Shown one piece after another: positions 1 through 9,700 of a stretch of DNA of 64,000 bases. Positions within the stretch are counted from its first letter, which is position 1, and the number at the start of each line of letters is the position of its first letter. The notes beneath the pieces are model-generated. The model was not told the DNA's origin and did no database searches. It worked only from the letters and a program-made list of their open reading frames with translations. The stretch covers positions 124,001 through 188,000 of the forward strand of contig NZ_WHVL01000004.1 of assembly GCF_020622355.1 (NCBI RefSeq), written 5' to 3'. Origin of the DNA: Vreelandella malpeensis (GTDB taxonomy: Bacteria > Pseudomonadota > Gammaproteobacteria > Pseudomonadales > Halomonadaceae). Position numbers and translations under genes: made by a program.

Positions 1-255
1 CGCCACCTGGAGGTTGAGCCCGTCCTGGAACATGCTGGCCACTACCTGCACAGCTGCATGTAGCCACCCATCACGCTGAAGGGGCCGACCGCCTGGTCGT
101 CTTTGGTGATAAACCCCGGGATGATGGTGTGGTAGGTGCGCTCACCCGGGCGCAGCACATTGGCGTGATTCTCGTCCAGGTCGAGGGCGTCCTGGGCGAT
201 CAGCTCACTGCGCTTTTTGAGGTGGTCGGGCGAGAGCATTTGCTCGACAGTGAGG
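1..255 (-). pseudogene. Gamma-glutamyltransferase remnant (frameshifted, internally deleted)
   Basis: The minus strand encodes a piece of the small-subunit region of a gamma-glutamyltransferase: the block [10 protein letters not shown] followed by [12 protein letters not shown] is characteristic of the family. Just after GGYMQ (about positions 42-55) the frame is lost, and [14 protein letters not shown], the expected continuation, resumes in another frame at 1-45, so bases have been lost there. A second loss lies near 195-200, where the conserved part preceding HANVLRPG is missing. No intact upstream part exists; the sequence changes to a permease-like remnant at about 284. I read this as a decayed gene fragment, and the window edge hides how far it continues. 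Confidence 0.7.
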
Positions 256-283
256 GACATGTGCTGGCGCTCTCCGGCGACAA

Positions 284-370
284 GCCGGGAATGCCTAGCG
301 AGATCAGCGGGATGACGCTGCCACCCACGGTGAAAGAGTTGCCGGCCTCGAGGGCTGTTACGCCCTCTAC
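284..370 (-). pseudogene. TctA-type permease fragment
   Basis: About 29 codons on the minus strand read [16 protein letters not shown] then [11 protein letters not shown], which resembles the conserved loop of TctA-family tripartite tricarboxylate permeases (E-A-x-N ... GG-x-x-I-P-L-x-x-L-G-I-P-G). The match stops abruptly and is followed directly by the glutamyltransferase remnant. There is no start, stop or membrane-spanning remainder, so this is a scrap left by deletion. The family call rests on one motif and is moderate. Confidence 0.45.
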
Positions 371-468
371 CGTTTATCTAATTAAAAATCGATTTTCAAG
401 GCCGTTCGACTATAGGCGAAGCAAGGAAAGAGCGTCAATGGTCGAGCATGGCAAGGCACCGGTCGGCC

Positions 469-488
469 TGGCCTGCGCGCGCAGGCCA
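469..488. repeat. 20-bp perfect palindrome upstream of the dioxygenase gene
   Basis: TGGCCTGCGCGCGCAGGCCA reads the same on both strands. It lies about 100 bp before the start of the dioxygenase-like gene, downstream of an AT-rich patch (371-400) that could hold a promoter. It may fold as a hairpin in the leader or be a protein-binding site; there is no T-run to make it a classical terminator. Confidence 0.5.
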
Positions 489-590
489 TTTCATTCGCCG
501 TGCAAGGCCATCGACCGTAGCGCTCGGCGGTTTACCCTGGGCGGCGATTCGTGCCTTAATGCGCGTTCAATGATCGGAAAGGAAGCGGGT

Positions 591-1646
591 ATGAAAGCGT
601 GGGCACGGTATTTGGTGTGGGGCGGCGAGGTATTCACGGGCAGCAAGTCCTTCAAGGCCAACCCGATACTGGGCAGCGCACGTCTCAACCGGTGGGGACT
701 GCACGCCGCGCGCGTTCGCCTCGCCTACTGGATGACCCGCCTGCGCATGGCGATGCTGGCACCGGGCGTGCCGCGTGCGGATCGTCGCCAGTTCAATGAG
801 CAAGGTTTCGTGCTCAAGGAGAACTACCTCTCCGAGGCAGAGTTTCAGGCGCTCGTCAAGGCCATTGCAGCCTTCGACGGCGAGATACGCGAATGTTGCC
901 AGGGTGACGCTCGTACCCACCGCATCCTTCTCACTCCCGAGGTGCTGAACGCGCTGCCGGAAGTGAAGAGCGTGCTGGAGGCGCCGTCGCTCAAGCGACT
1001 GTTTCGCTATTGCGCGGGCCATGCCCGCCTGCCGATCTGCCATATCGAGAACGTGCTCAACGACGCGGCCGCCCCTGGCGTGCGCCGCGATCCGCAGAAG
1101 AACCTGCATGTCGATACCTTCCAGCCCACCATGAAGTTCTGGCTCTATCTGGAAGACGTGACCGAGCGCAACGGCCCGTTCATCTACGTGCCCGGCTCTC
1201 ATCGCCCGCACCGCTCGCGCCTTGAGTGGGAGCACGCCATGAGCCTCGAGGCGAGTGGCCACACCGACCACTATACCGCCAGCGGCTCATTTCGCGTCGG
1301 CCCCGAAGATGCGGCGCGCCTGGGCACTGAAGGCCCGCGCGCGTTTTGCGTGAAGGCCAATACCCTGCTCATCGCCAACACCTTCGGCATTCACGCCCGG
1401 GGTGACGCCGAGCCGGGCAGTTCGCGATTGGCGCTGTGGGGCATGAGTCGAACCAACCCTTTCCTGCCACTGCCGGGGCTGGGGTTTGGCTACGTCAACC
1501 GTCTGCAGTACCGCGTTCTGCAGCGCATGCGTCACCGCGACGACGAAAAGGCCGCCGCGCGCGGTACGCTCTCCTCCTGGCACCGCATCGAACAGACCCG
1601 CATCATCGACGACCTCCCCGCCGAACCGGCTTCCAAGGCCCGATAA
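591..1646 (+). CDS. Phytanoyl-CoA dioxygenase (PhyH) family protein
   Basis: A 351-residue protein of the Fe(II)/2-oxoglutarate oxygenase superfamily, PhyH branch. The iron ligands are visible: HVD at residues 173-175 and the distal His268 in the context GIHARGD, with Arg279 placed to bind 2-oxoglutarate. The FIYVPGSHRPHR segment (about 197-208) is typical of the family. The ATG at 591 is chosen because AAGGAAG lies 6-12 bases upstream and homology starts soon after; the open frame extends further upstream but enters the pseudogene region. The substrate is unknown. It converges on the capsule operon, so modification of a lipid or sugar is conceivable, but nothing in the sequence shows it. Confidence 0.85.
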   Translation: MKAWARYLVWGGEVFTGSKSFKANPILGSARLNRWGLHAARVRLAYWMTRLRMAMLAPGVPRADRRQFNEQGFVLKENYLSEAEFQALVKAIAAFDGEIRECCQGDARTHRILLTPEVLNALPEVKSVLEAPSLKRLFRYCAGHARLPICHIENVLNDAAAPGVRRDPQKNLHVDTFQPTMKFWLYLEDVTERNGPFIYVPGSHRPHRSRLEWEHAMSLEASGHTDHYTASGSFRVGPEDAARLGTEGPRAFCVKANTLLIANTFGIHARGDAEPGSSRLALWGMSRTNPFLPLPGLGFGYVNRLQYRVLQRMRHRDDEKAAARGTLSSWHRIEQTRIIDDLPAEPASKAR

Positions 1647-1865
1647 TCCCTGTAGAAAGAGAGTGCGCTGGGTGGCCCAGCCGGGCGGCTGGTCGCCGCC
1701 ATCGCGGGTGCCTCGCTGTCGCTCGTTACGCCGCGCTACGGGGTGCGTTCTTTCCGCATTGTGAGCACATTCTTCCGCGTTATGGGGGCACATTCCCGTA
1801 GCGCGGGTAAGCCGCAGGGCGCACCCGCGGAAGGCAGCGCGACGCGGTGCGGTGGTGTAGCCGAG

Positions 1866-2384
1866 TCAGGGCGTCTTTTCGAGGCTGTCGAGAGCGAGCT
1901 CGATGTGCTGGGGGCGCTGGAGCACGTTGAGCAGCACAATGGCGCGCTCTTCACCCTTGGTATGCTTGAATACCGCTTCCAGGTGCTTGAAGGGGCCATC
2001 GCTGATGGTGACCTTTTCGCCGGCGGTGAAGTAGCTGTGGCTGCCTTCCTGGCGGTGGGGCTGGCGGCGCAGGCTGTCGATCAGCGCGTCCGGGACGGCG
2101 ACGGGCTGATCGCCGAAGGTGAGCAGGCGCAGCACGCCCCGGGTGGAGCGAATGGGGCGCCAGTTGCTGACGACCTGGTCCAGGCGGATGAACAGGTAGT
2201 AGGGGAACAGCGGCTCGCTCACCGTCGCAAGCTTGCCCTGGCGCTTGCGCTTGATGTCGAGCACCGGGTGGAAGACCTCGAAAGCCTGGTTGGCCAGATG
2301 CTCGGCGGCGCGAAACGACTCGCCGCCCTTGCACTGGATGACGTACCACCGGGCCTTGGCCGCGTGTGGGTGGGATGTCGACAT
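1866..2384 (-). CDS. rfaH: RfaH-like transcription antitermination factor
   Basis: A 172-residue NusG-family protein. It opens with WYVIQCKGGESFRA, the NGN-domain signature of RfaH (NusG has a different, shorter variant), followed by EPLFPYYLFIRLD (RfaH: EPLFPNYLF) and a KOW-type C-terminal part (FTAGEKVTISDGPF). The start at 2384 has AGGAG about 7 bases upstream. It is the last gene of the capsule operon, 7 bp after the oxoamine synthase stop. RfaH-family proteins suppress pausing and termination in long surface-polysaccharide operons after recruitment by an ops element, so a role in reading this roughly 15-kb operon is a sensible inference. I did not find an ops-like sequence by eye. Confidence 0.85.
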   Translation of the reverse strand: MSTSHPHAAKARWYVIQCKGGESFRAAEHLANQAFEVFHPVLDIKRKRQGKLATVSEPLFPYYLFIRLDQVVSNWRPIRSTRGVLRLLTFGDQPVAVPDALIDSLRRQPHRQEGSHSYFTAGEKVTISDGPFKHLEAVFKHTKGEERAIVLLNVLQRPQHIELALDSLEKTP

Positions 2385-2391
2385 GAAGCTC

Positions 2392-3723
2392 CTAGGCGTT
2401 TTCCGCGAGCAGGCCGGCCAGGGCGTCGAGGGTGGCGTCGATCTGCGCGCGCTCATGCTCGCAGGAGAGAAAGAAGCGCAGCCGCGCGCTTTTTTCCGGC
2501 ACCGCCGGGTAGAGAATCGGCTGGACGTTGATGTCGCGTTCGAACAGCGCGTGAGAGAGCTTGGCGGCAAGCGGGGAGCTGCCGACGATCACCGGTACCA
2601 CCGCCGAGCCGATGCTGTGCCCGGTATCCATGCCCAGCGCCTGGGCGCGGGTCAGAAAGTATCGGGCGATCTCCTGAAGCTTCTGCACGCGTTCGGGCTC
2701 TTGCGGCATCAGCTCCAGCACCTTGAGCGAGGGCGCGGCGACCTGGGCGGGCATGCCCACGCTGTAGAGAAACCCCGGCGCGAAGTAGCGCAGCGTTTCC
2801 ACCAGCGCTCGTGAGCCGGCGATATAGCCGCCGCACCCGGAGAGCGTCTTGCTCATGGTGCCCATCCAGATGTCGACGTCCGTCGGGTCGATCGCGAAGT
2901 GCTCGCGAAGCCCCAGGCCCGTGTCGCCCATCACGCCGAAGGAGTGCGCTTCATCGACCATCAGCCAGACCTGGTGACGCTTCTTGAGCTCGATGAAGCG
3001 CGGCAGGTCCGGAATGTCGCCGTCCATGCTGTAGAGCCCTTCGATCACCACGATGACCCGCTCGAACTGGCCGCGATGGCGCTCGAGCAGCGTCTCGAGG
3101 GCGTCCGGGTCGTTGTGGCCGAACCACATCCGCTTGGCGCCGGAGAGCTGGGCGCCCACCAGGGAGCTGTTGTGGATGTACTCATCGTGAAGTACCAGGT
3201 CCTTGGGGCCGAGCAGGTAGCCCAGGGTCGAGACGTTGGTGGCATGGCCGCTGACGAAGGCGACGGCGTCCTCGACACCGTAGGTCGCGGCGATGGCGCG
3301 CTCGAGCTCGGCGTGGATCGGGCGCTCGCCGGAGACCACGCGGCTGGCGGAGACCGAGGTGCCGTAATGTGAGGCGGCGTCGGCGGCGGCCTTCACCACC
3401 CGGGCGTCACCGGAGTAGCCAAGATAGTTGTAGCTGGCGAAGTTGAGGCATTCGCGCCCGTCGATCACGCTGGTGGCGCCGGCCAGCCCCTCGTGTACCT
3501 TGAAGAACGGGTCCACCAGGCCGAGCTGCTGGGCGCCTTCGCGCATCATGGCCAGCTGCTGGAAGCCCGGGTGCGCCTCGAAACTGACGAACCGCTCGGG
3601 CACGCGCCCCCCGGGGGGCGGTGCTTCGAGCGCCGGGGCGCTGTCGGGCTGGGCTCGGTGGCTGGGGCGGCGGCGGGCCTTCTCCAGAAGCTGTCGTTTG
3701 AGATCGGAACGCTTGGCGGTCAT
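2392..3723 (-). CDS. Alpha-oxoamine synthase (8-amino-7-oxononanoate synthase/KBL-type, RkpG-like)
   Basis: A 443-residue PLP enzyme of fold type I. The PLP lysine is Lys292 in GTMSKTLSGCGG, and Asp257 of VDEAHSFG would contact the pyridine nitrogen; SYNYLGYSG near residue 97 is the usual N-terminal family motif. These enzymes condense an acyl thioester with an amino acid and release CO2. An N-terminal extension of about 45 residues precedes the catalytic core, as in polyketide-associated members. The start overlaps the stop of the polyketide synthase by ATGA, so the two are translationally coupled, and it probably offloads the acyl chain from that enzyme's carrier protein. The same pair (rkpA, rkpG) occurs in Sinorhizobium K-antigen biosynthesis. 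Confidence 0.88.
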   Translation of the reverse strand: MTAKRSDLKRQLLEKARRRPSHRAQPDSAPALEAPPPGGRVPERFVSFEAHPGFQQLAMMREGAQQLGLVDPFFKVHEGLAGATSVIDGRECLNFASYNYLGYSGDARVVKAAADAASHYGTSVSASRVVSGERPIHAELERAIAATYGVEDAVAFVSGHATNVSTLGYLLGPKDLVLHDEYIHNSSLVGAQLSGAKRMWFGHNDPDALETLLERHRGQFERVIVVIEGLYSMDGDIPDLPRFIELKKRHQVWLMVDEAHSFGVMGDTGLGLREHFAIDPTDVDIWMGTMSKTLSGCGGYIAGSRALVETLRYFAPGFLYSVGMPAQVAAPSLKVLELMPQEPERVQKLQEIARYFLTRAQALGMDTGHSIGSAVVPVIVGSSPLAAKLSHALFERDINVQPILYPAVPEKSARLRFFLSCEHERAQIDATLDALAGLLAENA

Positions 3724-6700
3724 GATGCCTCGGTGGCGGAAGTGGAAGCCGTGGGCTTGTCGAGCGCGTCCGCGCCGTGGCGAGCGGCCAGGGAGGCCAG
3801 TGCCTCCTGGGGCGACTCTTCGACGTCGTCGTCTGCCTGGCCGAGCTTCTGGATCAGCACGGCGGACAGTTTCGACAGCGTCGAGGCCTCGCTGAGTACC
3901 ATCACCGGCACCTGGACGCCGAGGCGGTTCTCGATGGCGGTCATCAGCTCCACGCCCATCAGCGAATCGAAGCCCATGTCGTACACCGAGCGGTCGACGT
4001 CGATCTTCTCTTCGTCGATCAGAAGGATACTGGCAAGCTCCGCGCGCAGAAGCTCGGTGACCGTCTGCTGCAGCTCCTCCGGCGAAAGATCCGCCAGCAG
4101 GGCGCTGATGTCGTCGTCGCTGTCGGCGTGGCCGTCGTCGTCGCTCTGGCGGGCCAGCTCGTCGAAGCGTGGCGCGGCGGCGGTCGGCAGAAAGCGCGCC
4201 AGCGCCCCCCACTCGAGTTCAAGCACCCCCAGACTCGGCCCCGGGGTGACGAGCATCTGCTCGAGCACCTTGAGCGCATCGTCGGAGCGCAGGGCCGAGC
4301 CGCCCAAGCGCTCCTGCAGCGCATCGCGGGTACGGGTGTTGCGCGCCAGAAAGCCGACGTCCTCGATAGCGCCCCAGCGCACGCAGGTGGCGGGCTTGCC
4401 CGCTCGGCGGCGGCTTCCGGCGAAGGCTTCGAGCCAGTGGTTGGCGGCCACGTAGTTGGCCTGGCCGGGGTTGCCGAACAGCGTCGTCGCCGAGGAGTAG
4501 AGCACGAAGAAGTCGAGCGCGTCGTCGCGGGTCAGCGCATCCAGGTGGCGGGCGCCGTCGATCTTGGGCGCCAGCACCTTCTGGATGCGCTCGGCATCGA
4601 GATTGCGGATCAGGCCGTCGTCGATCACCGTGGCGGCGTGCACGATGCCTGCCAGCGGCCCGAGCTCGGTGCGGGCGCGTTCGAGCACGGCGGCCAGCGC
4701 CGCGCGGTCGGTGATGTCGCAGGCGGTGGCCAGGACCTTGACGCCCTGGGCCTCGAACGCCTCGAGGGCGGCCTTGGCCTCCTCTGAGGCGGCGCCGCTG
4801 CGACCCAGCAGCACGAGCTTGCGCGCGCCCTTGTCGACCAGCCACTGGGCGGTCTTGAGACCGAAGCCGCCTAGCCCGCCGGTGACCAGGTAGCTGGCAT
4901 CACCGGAAAGCGACAGCGGCTCTTGGCCGAGTGCCGCGCTCTTGGGTGCTGCGATGGGCGCGTCGTAGGTCACGACCACCTTGCCGATCTGGCGGGCCTG
5001 CTGCATGTAGCGGAAGGCGTCGATCACCTGGCTGTGGCTGAAGGCCGTGAACGGCAGCGGGCTCAGGGTACCGTCGTTGAACAGCGCCATCATTTCGCCG
5101 AACAGCCGCTGGGTGAGGGCGGGCTGGACCTTCATCAACTGGTCGGAGTCGATGCCGAAGTAGCTCAGATTGTTGCGGAACGGACGCAGCCCGATATGGG
5201 TGTTCTCGTAGAAGTCGCGCTTGCCGAGTTCCAGAAAGCGGCCGAACGGGCGCAGCGCGCGCAGGTTCTGGTTGATCGCCTCGCCGGCCAGTGAGTTCAG
5301 CACCACGTCCACGCCTTCGCCCTGGGTGTCGTGCAGGATCTCTTCGGCGAAAGTAAGCGAGCGCGAATCATAGAGCCGCTCGATGCCCATCAAGCGCAGG
5401 AAGTCGCGCTTCTCTTGGGAGCCGACCGTGGCATAGATCTCGGCGCCCATCCACTGGGCGATCTGCAGCGCGGCGATGCCTACGCCGCCGGCGGCGCCGT
5501 GGATCAACACCTTCTCGCCCGGTTCCAGCCGCGCCAGGTGCTTCAGCGCGTAGTAGACGGTGAAGAAGGTGGTCGGAATGGTCGCCGCTGCCGCGAAGCC
5601 GACGCCTTCCGGCAGCGGGGCAATGGCGTGCTGGCTGGCAATCAGCCGGTCGCTGAAGCTGGCAGGGCCAAAGCCCACCACCGCCTGGCCGGGCGTGACG
5701 TGCTCGACGCTCTCACCCACGGCGACCACTTCACCGGCGAACTCGAGCCCCAGCGTGGGGCCGGCGAAACCGTTCTCGATCGCTTCGTCCGAGAGAAGCC
5801 CGAGAGTGTACATCACGTCGCGGAAGTTCAGGCCCGTGGCCCTGACGCGCACCTCGACCTCGTCGGCGGCCAACGCGCTCAGAGTGCGCGGGCGCCACTG
5901 CAGCTGACGAAGCTGGCCGGGCAGGGCGAAGCCCAGGGTCATGGCTTGGCGCGGGGCGGTGTTTTCCTGCACGGCCGGATGCGGCGCAGCCAAGGTGCGA
6001 AGGCGAGTGGCAAGGCGCGCGCCGTCGGCGTCGATCACCAGCTCGTTTTCCGCGTCCGGCGCGGCGAGGGATTCAACGAGCGTGACCAGCACGCCGCTGG
6101 CGTCCAGGTCGGCAAGTTCGACCAGCGTGACCCGGTGGCCCACCGCCTCGTTGGCAAGTGAACGGCCAAAGCCCCACAGGGCGGCGTCACCGGAGCCCGC
6201 GGCGAGATCCCGCGCGCCGTGGGTGGCAAGCCACAGGGTGGGCGTATGGCCCCGGCTCTCGAGGCCGCTGGCCTCCAGAGCGAGCGACCATTGCCGGGCG
6301 CGGGCGCAGCGCGCCGTCTGCTCGGCGCTGGACGCAGCACCCAGGCCGCGCAGCTCGATGACATCCAGCGGGCCGGGGGCATCCGCCTCGAGTAGCTCGG
6401 CCAGCAGCTCGTCAGGGTCGTCGTTGCGTTGAACGAGGCGTGCGTGGCCGTCAAGGGCGGCGTGCAGCCGTTCGCCCAGGTCGTGACTGGCGGCGTCGGT
6501 GAGAATGAGCTGGCGGCGTGGCGCCGGGGCGGCCACGGGCTCCTGGGTTACCCACTGGGCGTGCAGCAGGTAGGCCCCGTGCTCTCCCTCTTCCAGGGCG
6601 ATGGCCGGCGAAAGCTCGAAGCCCTGCGCCGCGAGCCATTCGGCTAGCTGCGCCTGTTCGACCGGTACGCCGTCGACGCCTGGGGTGGCCAGCGCGTCGT

Positions 6701-9700
6701 CGAGCCAGCGGCTCGGGCTCACGCCGATGCACAAAAGCTGCGCGCCGGGGGCCAAACGCGCCGGCAGCGCTTCGATCAGTGCCCGGGTGCGTTCGGCGCT
6801 GGTCACGTCGATGTCGACAAAGGCGAACTGCGCCTTCCGGGCCGGGGCAAGGGGCGCTTCGGCGTCGTCCAGCGCGTCGACATCGATCAGCGCAAAGCGC
6901 TCTTGTAGCTGCAGTGCCTGGTGGCGGGCGCTGTCGGTCGTCGCCAGTACCCGATAGTGGTAGCGGTCCTGGGCGTGGCCGAGGGCTTCCAGAAGGCGCT
7001 GGCCCAGTGCCGGGGCGCCGGGGCCGGCTTCCAGCACGTTCAGGCGCTGGCCCGAGGGGAGGCCCGTCAGGGCATCGCTGATCAGCGCCTCGAGGGTCTG
7101 GGCCAGGGCGTTCCAACCGTTTTCGCCGACCAGCACGCGGTTGAGCTCGGAGAGCTGGTCCACGGTGACGTTCAGGTCGGCAAGGTCGGTGTCGCCCCGG
7201 GACAGCGCCTCGCGGTGAAGCCCCAGCCGCCCGACCAGATGGATGGGGGCGAAGTAGTCCGGGTAGTACTGGACCAGAAGCTGCCAGATGGCCTCTGGCG
7301 CCAGGGTGTCGTCGTCTTCGGCCACGCGGAAGTCGGCGTTACGGAAGGCCTCGCTCAAGCTGTCGAGCAGCGGCGCGACCTCGGCGGCGTAGCGCTCGCC
7401 GGTAGCCGCGGCGTAACGCTTGGCAAGCTCTGCCAGGGTGACGAGCGCCTGCGCCGGTAACGCCTGGGAAGGAGCGGCCAGCGGCGCTGGGGTCAGCGTC
7501 ACGTCGAGATAGCTGAGCGCGTGGTGGCGGGCGCGGTTGAGGCGAATGGCCTTGAAGCGCGTTTCGCCGAGCACCGCGACGGCGCGACCCTCGGCGTCGA
7601 ACAGCTCGAAATCCGCCGTGAAGGAGTGGGGGGCGCGCTTGCCCATCACCGCCCGGGCGAGGACCGGCACTCCGGCGTCGCGATTCAGCTGGATGCGGCC
7701 GGCGCGCACCGGCACGAAGGCCAGGCCATCGCCAAAGCCCTGGTGGCGGGCGAGCAGCGGAATGAACATCTGGAAGGCGCTGTCGAGAATCCCCGGGTGC
7801 AGGTGCATCGATTCAAGCTGGCCTTGGGTCGCGTCGTCGAGCTCGATCTGGCCGATCACCGCGTTCTCTTCGAGCCAGCCGCGCTTGACCGCCTGGAAGG
7901 CCGGGCCGTAGTGCAGGCCGATGGCATCGGCCATGGCCAGATGATCGTCGAGTTGATAGTCCGGCGCGCGGGCGGGCAGCGCCGGGGCGCGGCGCTCGAG
8001 CATGAAGCCGCGGCTTTCGCGCAGGGTACGCGCCACGGCGTTGAGCTGCCATTCGCCTTCACCGGCGGGCTCGCGGGAGTGAATGGCGATGCGCCCGCTC
8101 TCCGGGTCCAGGGTCAGGCGCATGGTACGCCCGTTGGGGCCGTCGAGCAGCAGCGGCGCGCGGATCTCGAACTCTTCGAGATCGAGTATCGCGGTGTCTT
8201 TCAAGGTAGCGCTGGCCGCCAGGCCGAGCTCGACGAAGCCGGCGCCGGGGAAGACCGCGCCTTCGCCGACCACGTGATCACCCAGCCACGGCTCGCGCTT
8301 GGCGTCGAGCTGACTCTCCCAGGTGTGGGCCTGCTGGGCCAGCGGGTAGCCCAGCAACGGGTGCTGGTAGTAGCGTGACAAAAGCCCCTGGCCCTCGCTG
8401 GTGCCGGGCACCCAGTGGCGGGTACGCTGCCAGGCGTAGCGGGGCAGCGCCACGCGCTGGCCCTCGACCGGGAAGAAGGGGCGCGTATCGAGCGCCACGC
8501 CGCTGAGCAACAGCTGGCCAAGTGCCTTGAAGAGAAGCTCGCCGGCGTCCTTGTGGCGCTCGATACTGCCCAGCACGACGCCGGGCGTATCGAGACCGCG
8601 CAGCGACTCGTTCAGGTAGCGGCGCAGGATGGGGTGCGCACCGATCTCGACGAAGACGTTGTAGCCTTGCGCGATCAGCCGCGTGGCGGCGTTGTCGAAC
8701 AGTACCGGTTCGCGGATGTTGAGCCACCAGTAGTGGGCGTCGAGCAGAGTGCCCTCGGCAAGCTCACCGGTCACCGTGGAGTAGTAGGGGATCGACGTGG
8801 CCTTGGTCTGGATGTCGCTCAGCGCCTCGACCACGCCCTCTTGAATGGTGTCCATGGCCGGGCTGTGGAAGGCGTAGTCCAGCGGCAGGCGCTTGGCGAA
8901 GATATCGCTGGCGGCCAGCCGTGCCTCCAGAGCGCCGAGCTGGTCGCGGTCGCCGGCAAGCGTTATGCCCTTGGGGCTGTTGATGCCCGCCAGGCTCACC
9001 CGGTCGAACTCCGGCAAGGCAAGCCAGGAGGCGATCTCGTCGGCGCCGATTGCCGCCGCCGTCATTTCGCCAAGCCCTCGCGTCTTGCCCTGGTAGTGGC
9101 TTCGGTAGTAGATGACCTTGACCGCATCGTTCAGGCTCAGGGCGCCGGCGGCCCAGGCGGCGGCCACCTCGCCCACACTGTGGCCGAACACCGCCACCGG
9201 AGTGACGCCTTTCGCCGCGAACCAGCGGGTGAGGGCGACCTGCAGGGCGAACAGCGCAGGCTGGGCGATCTCGGTACGATCAAGACGGTTCTCGGCCGCG
9301 TCGTTTGCGTCGTTGTCGCGCTGCTGGTTGAGCCCGGCGAGCTCGTCGCGCAGGGAGAACTCCCCGAGCGTCTTGAACAGCGCGTCGACCTCGTCGATGG
9401 CTGCGGCGAAGACGCTGTCGTCCAGCAGGTCCTTGCCCATGGTTTCCCACTGGCAGCCGTTGCCGTCGTAGACGAACACCGGCCCTTGGGCGTGCTCGGG
9501 CCTTTCCAGACGCACGCCGGCCCGGGCATCGTTCTCGGCTACGCCGTCGAGCAGGTCCGCCGCTTCTTGCGCGGTGCGGGCGAAGCCGAGTGCCGCGAAA
9601 CGGTGGTGATCGCGATGATGAAACAGGGTGTGGACCGCGTCATAGAACGACGAGCGCGCCTCGGGCTCGCCCTGTGCCAGGATCTTGAAGTACGCGGCCA

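Noticed and set aside
129..590. N-terminal extension of the dioxygenase-like gene back to 129
   Set aside because: It crosses glutamyltransferase and permease remnants coded on the other strand and lacks homology; the ATG at 591 has a ribosome site.
1677..1692. CCAGCCG/CGGCTGG as terminator between the dioxygenase and rfaH genes
   Set aside because: The loop would be only two bases and no T-run follows on either strand.
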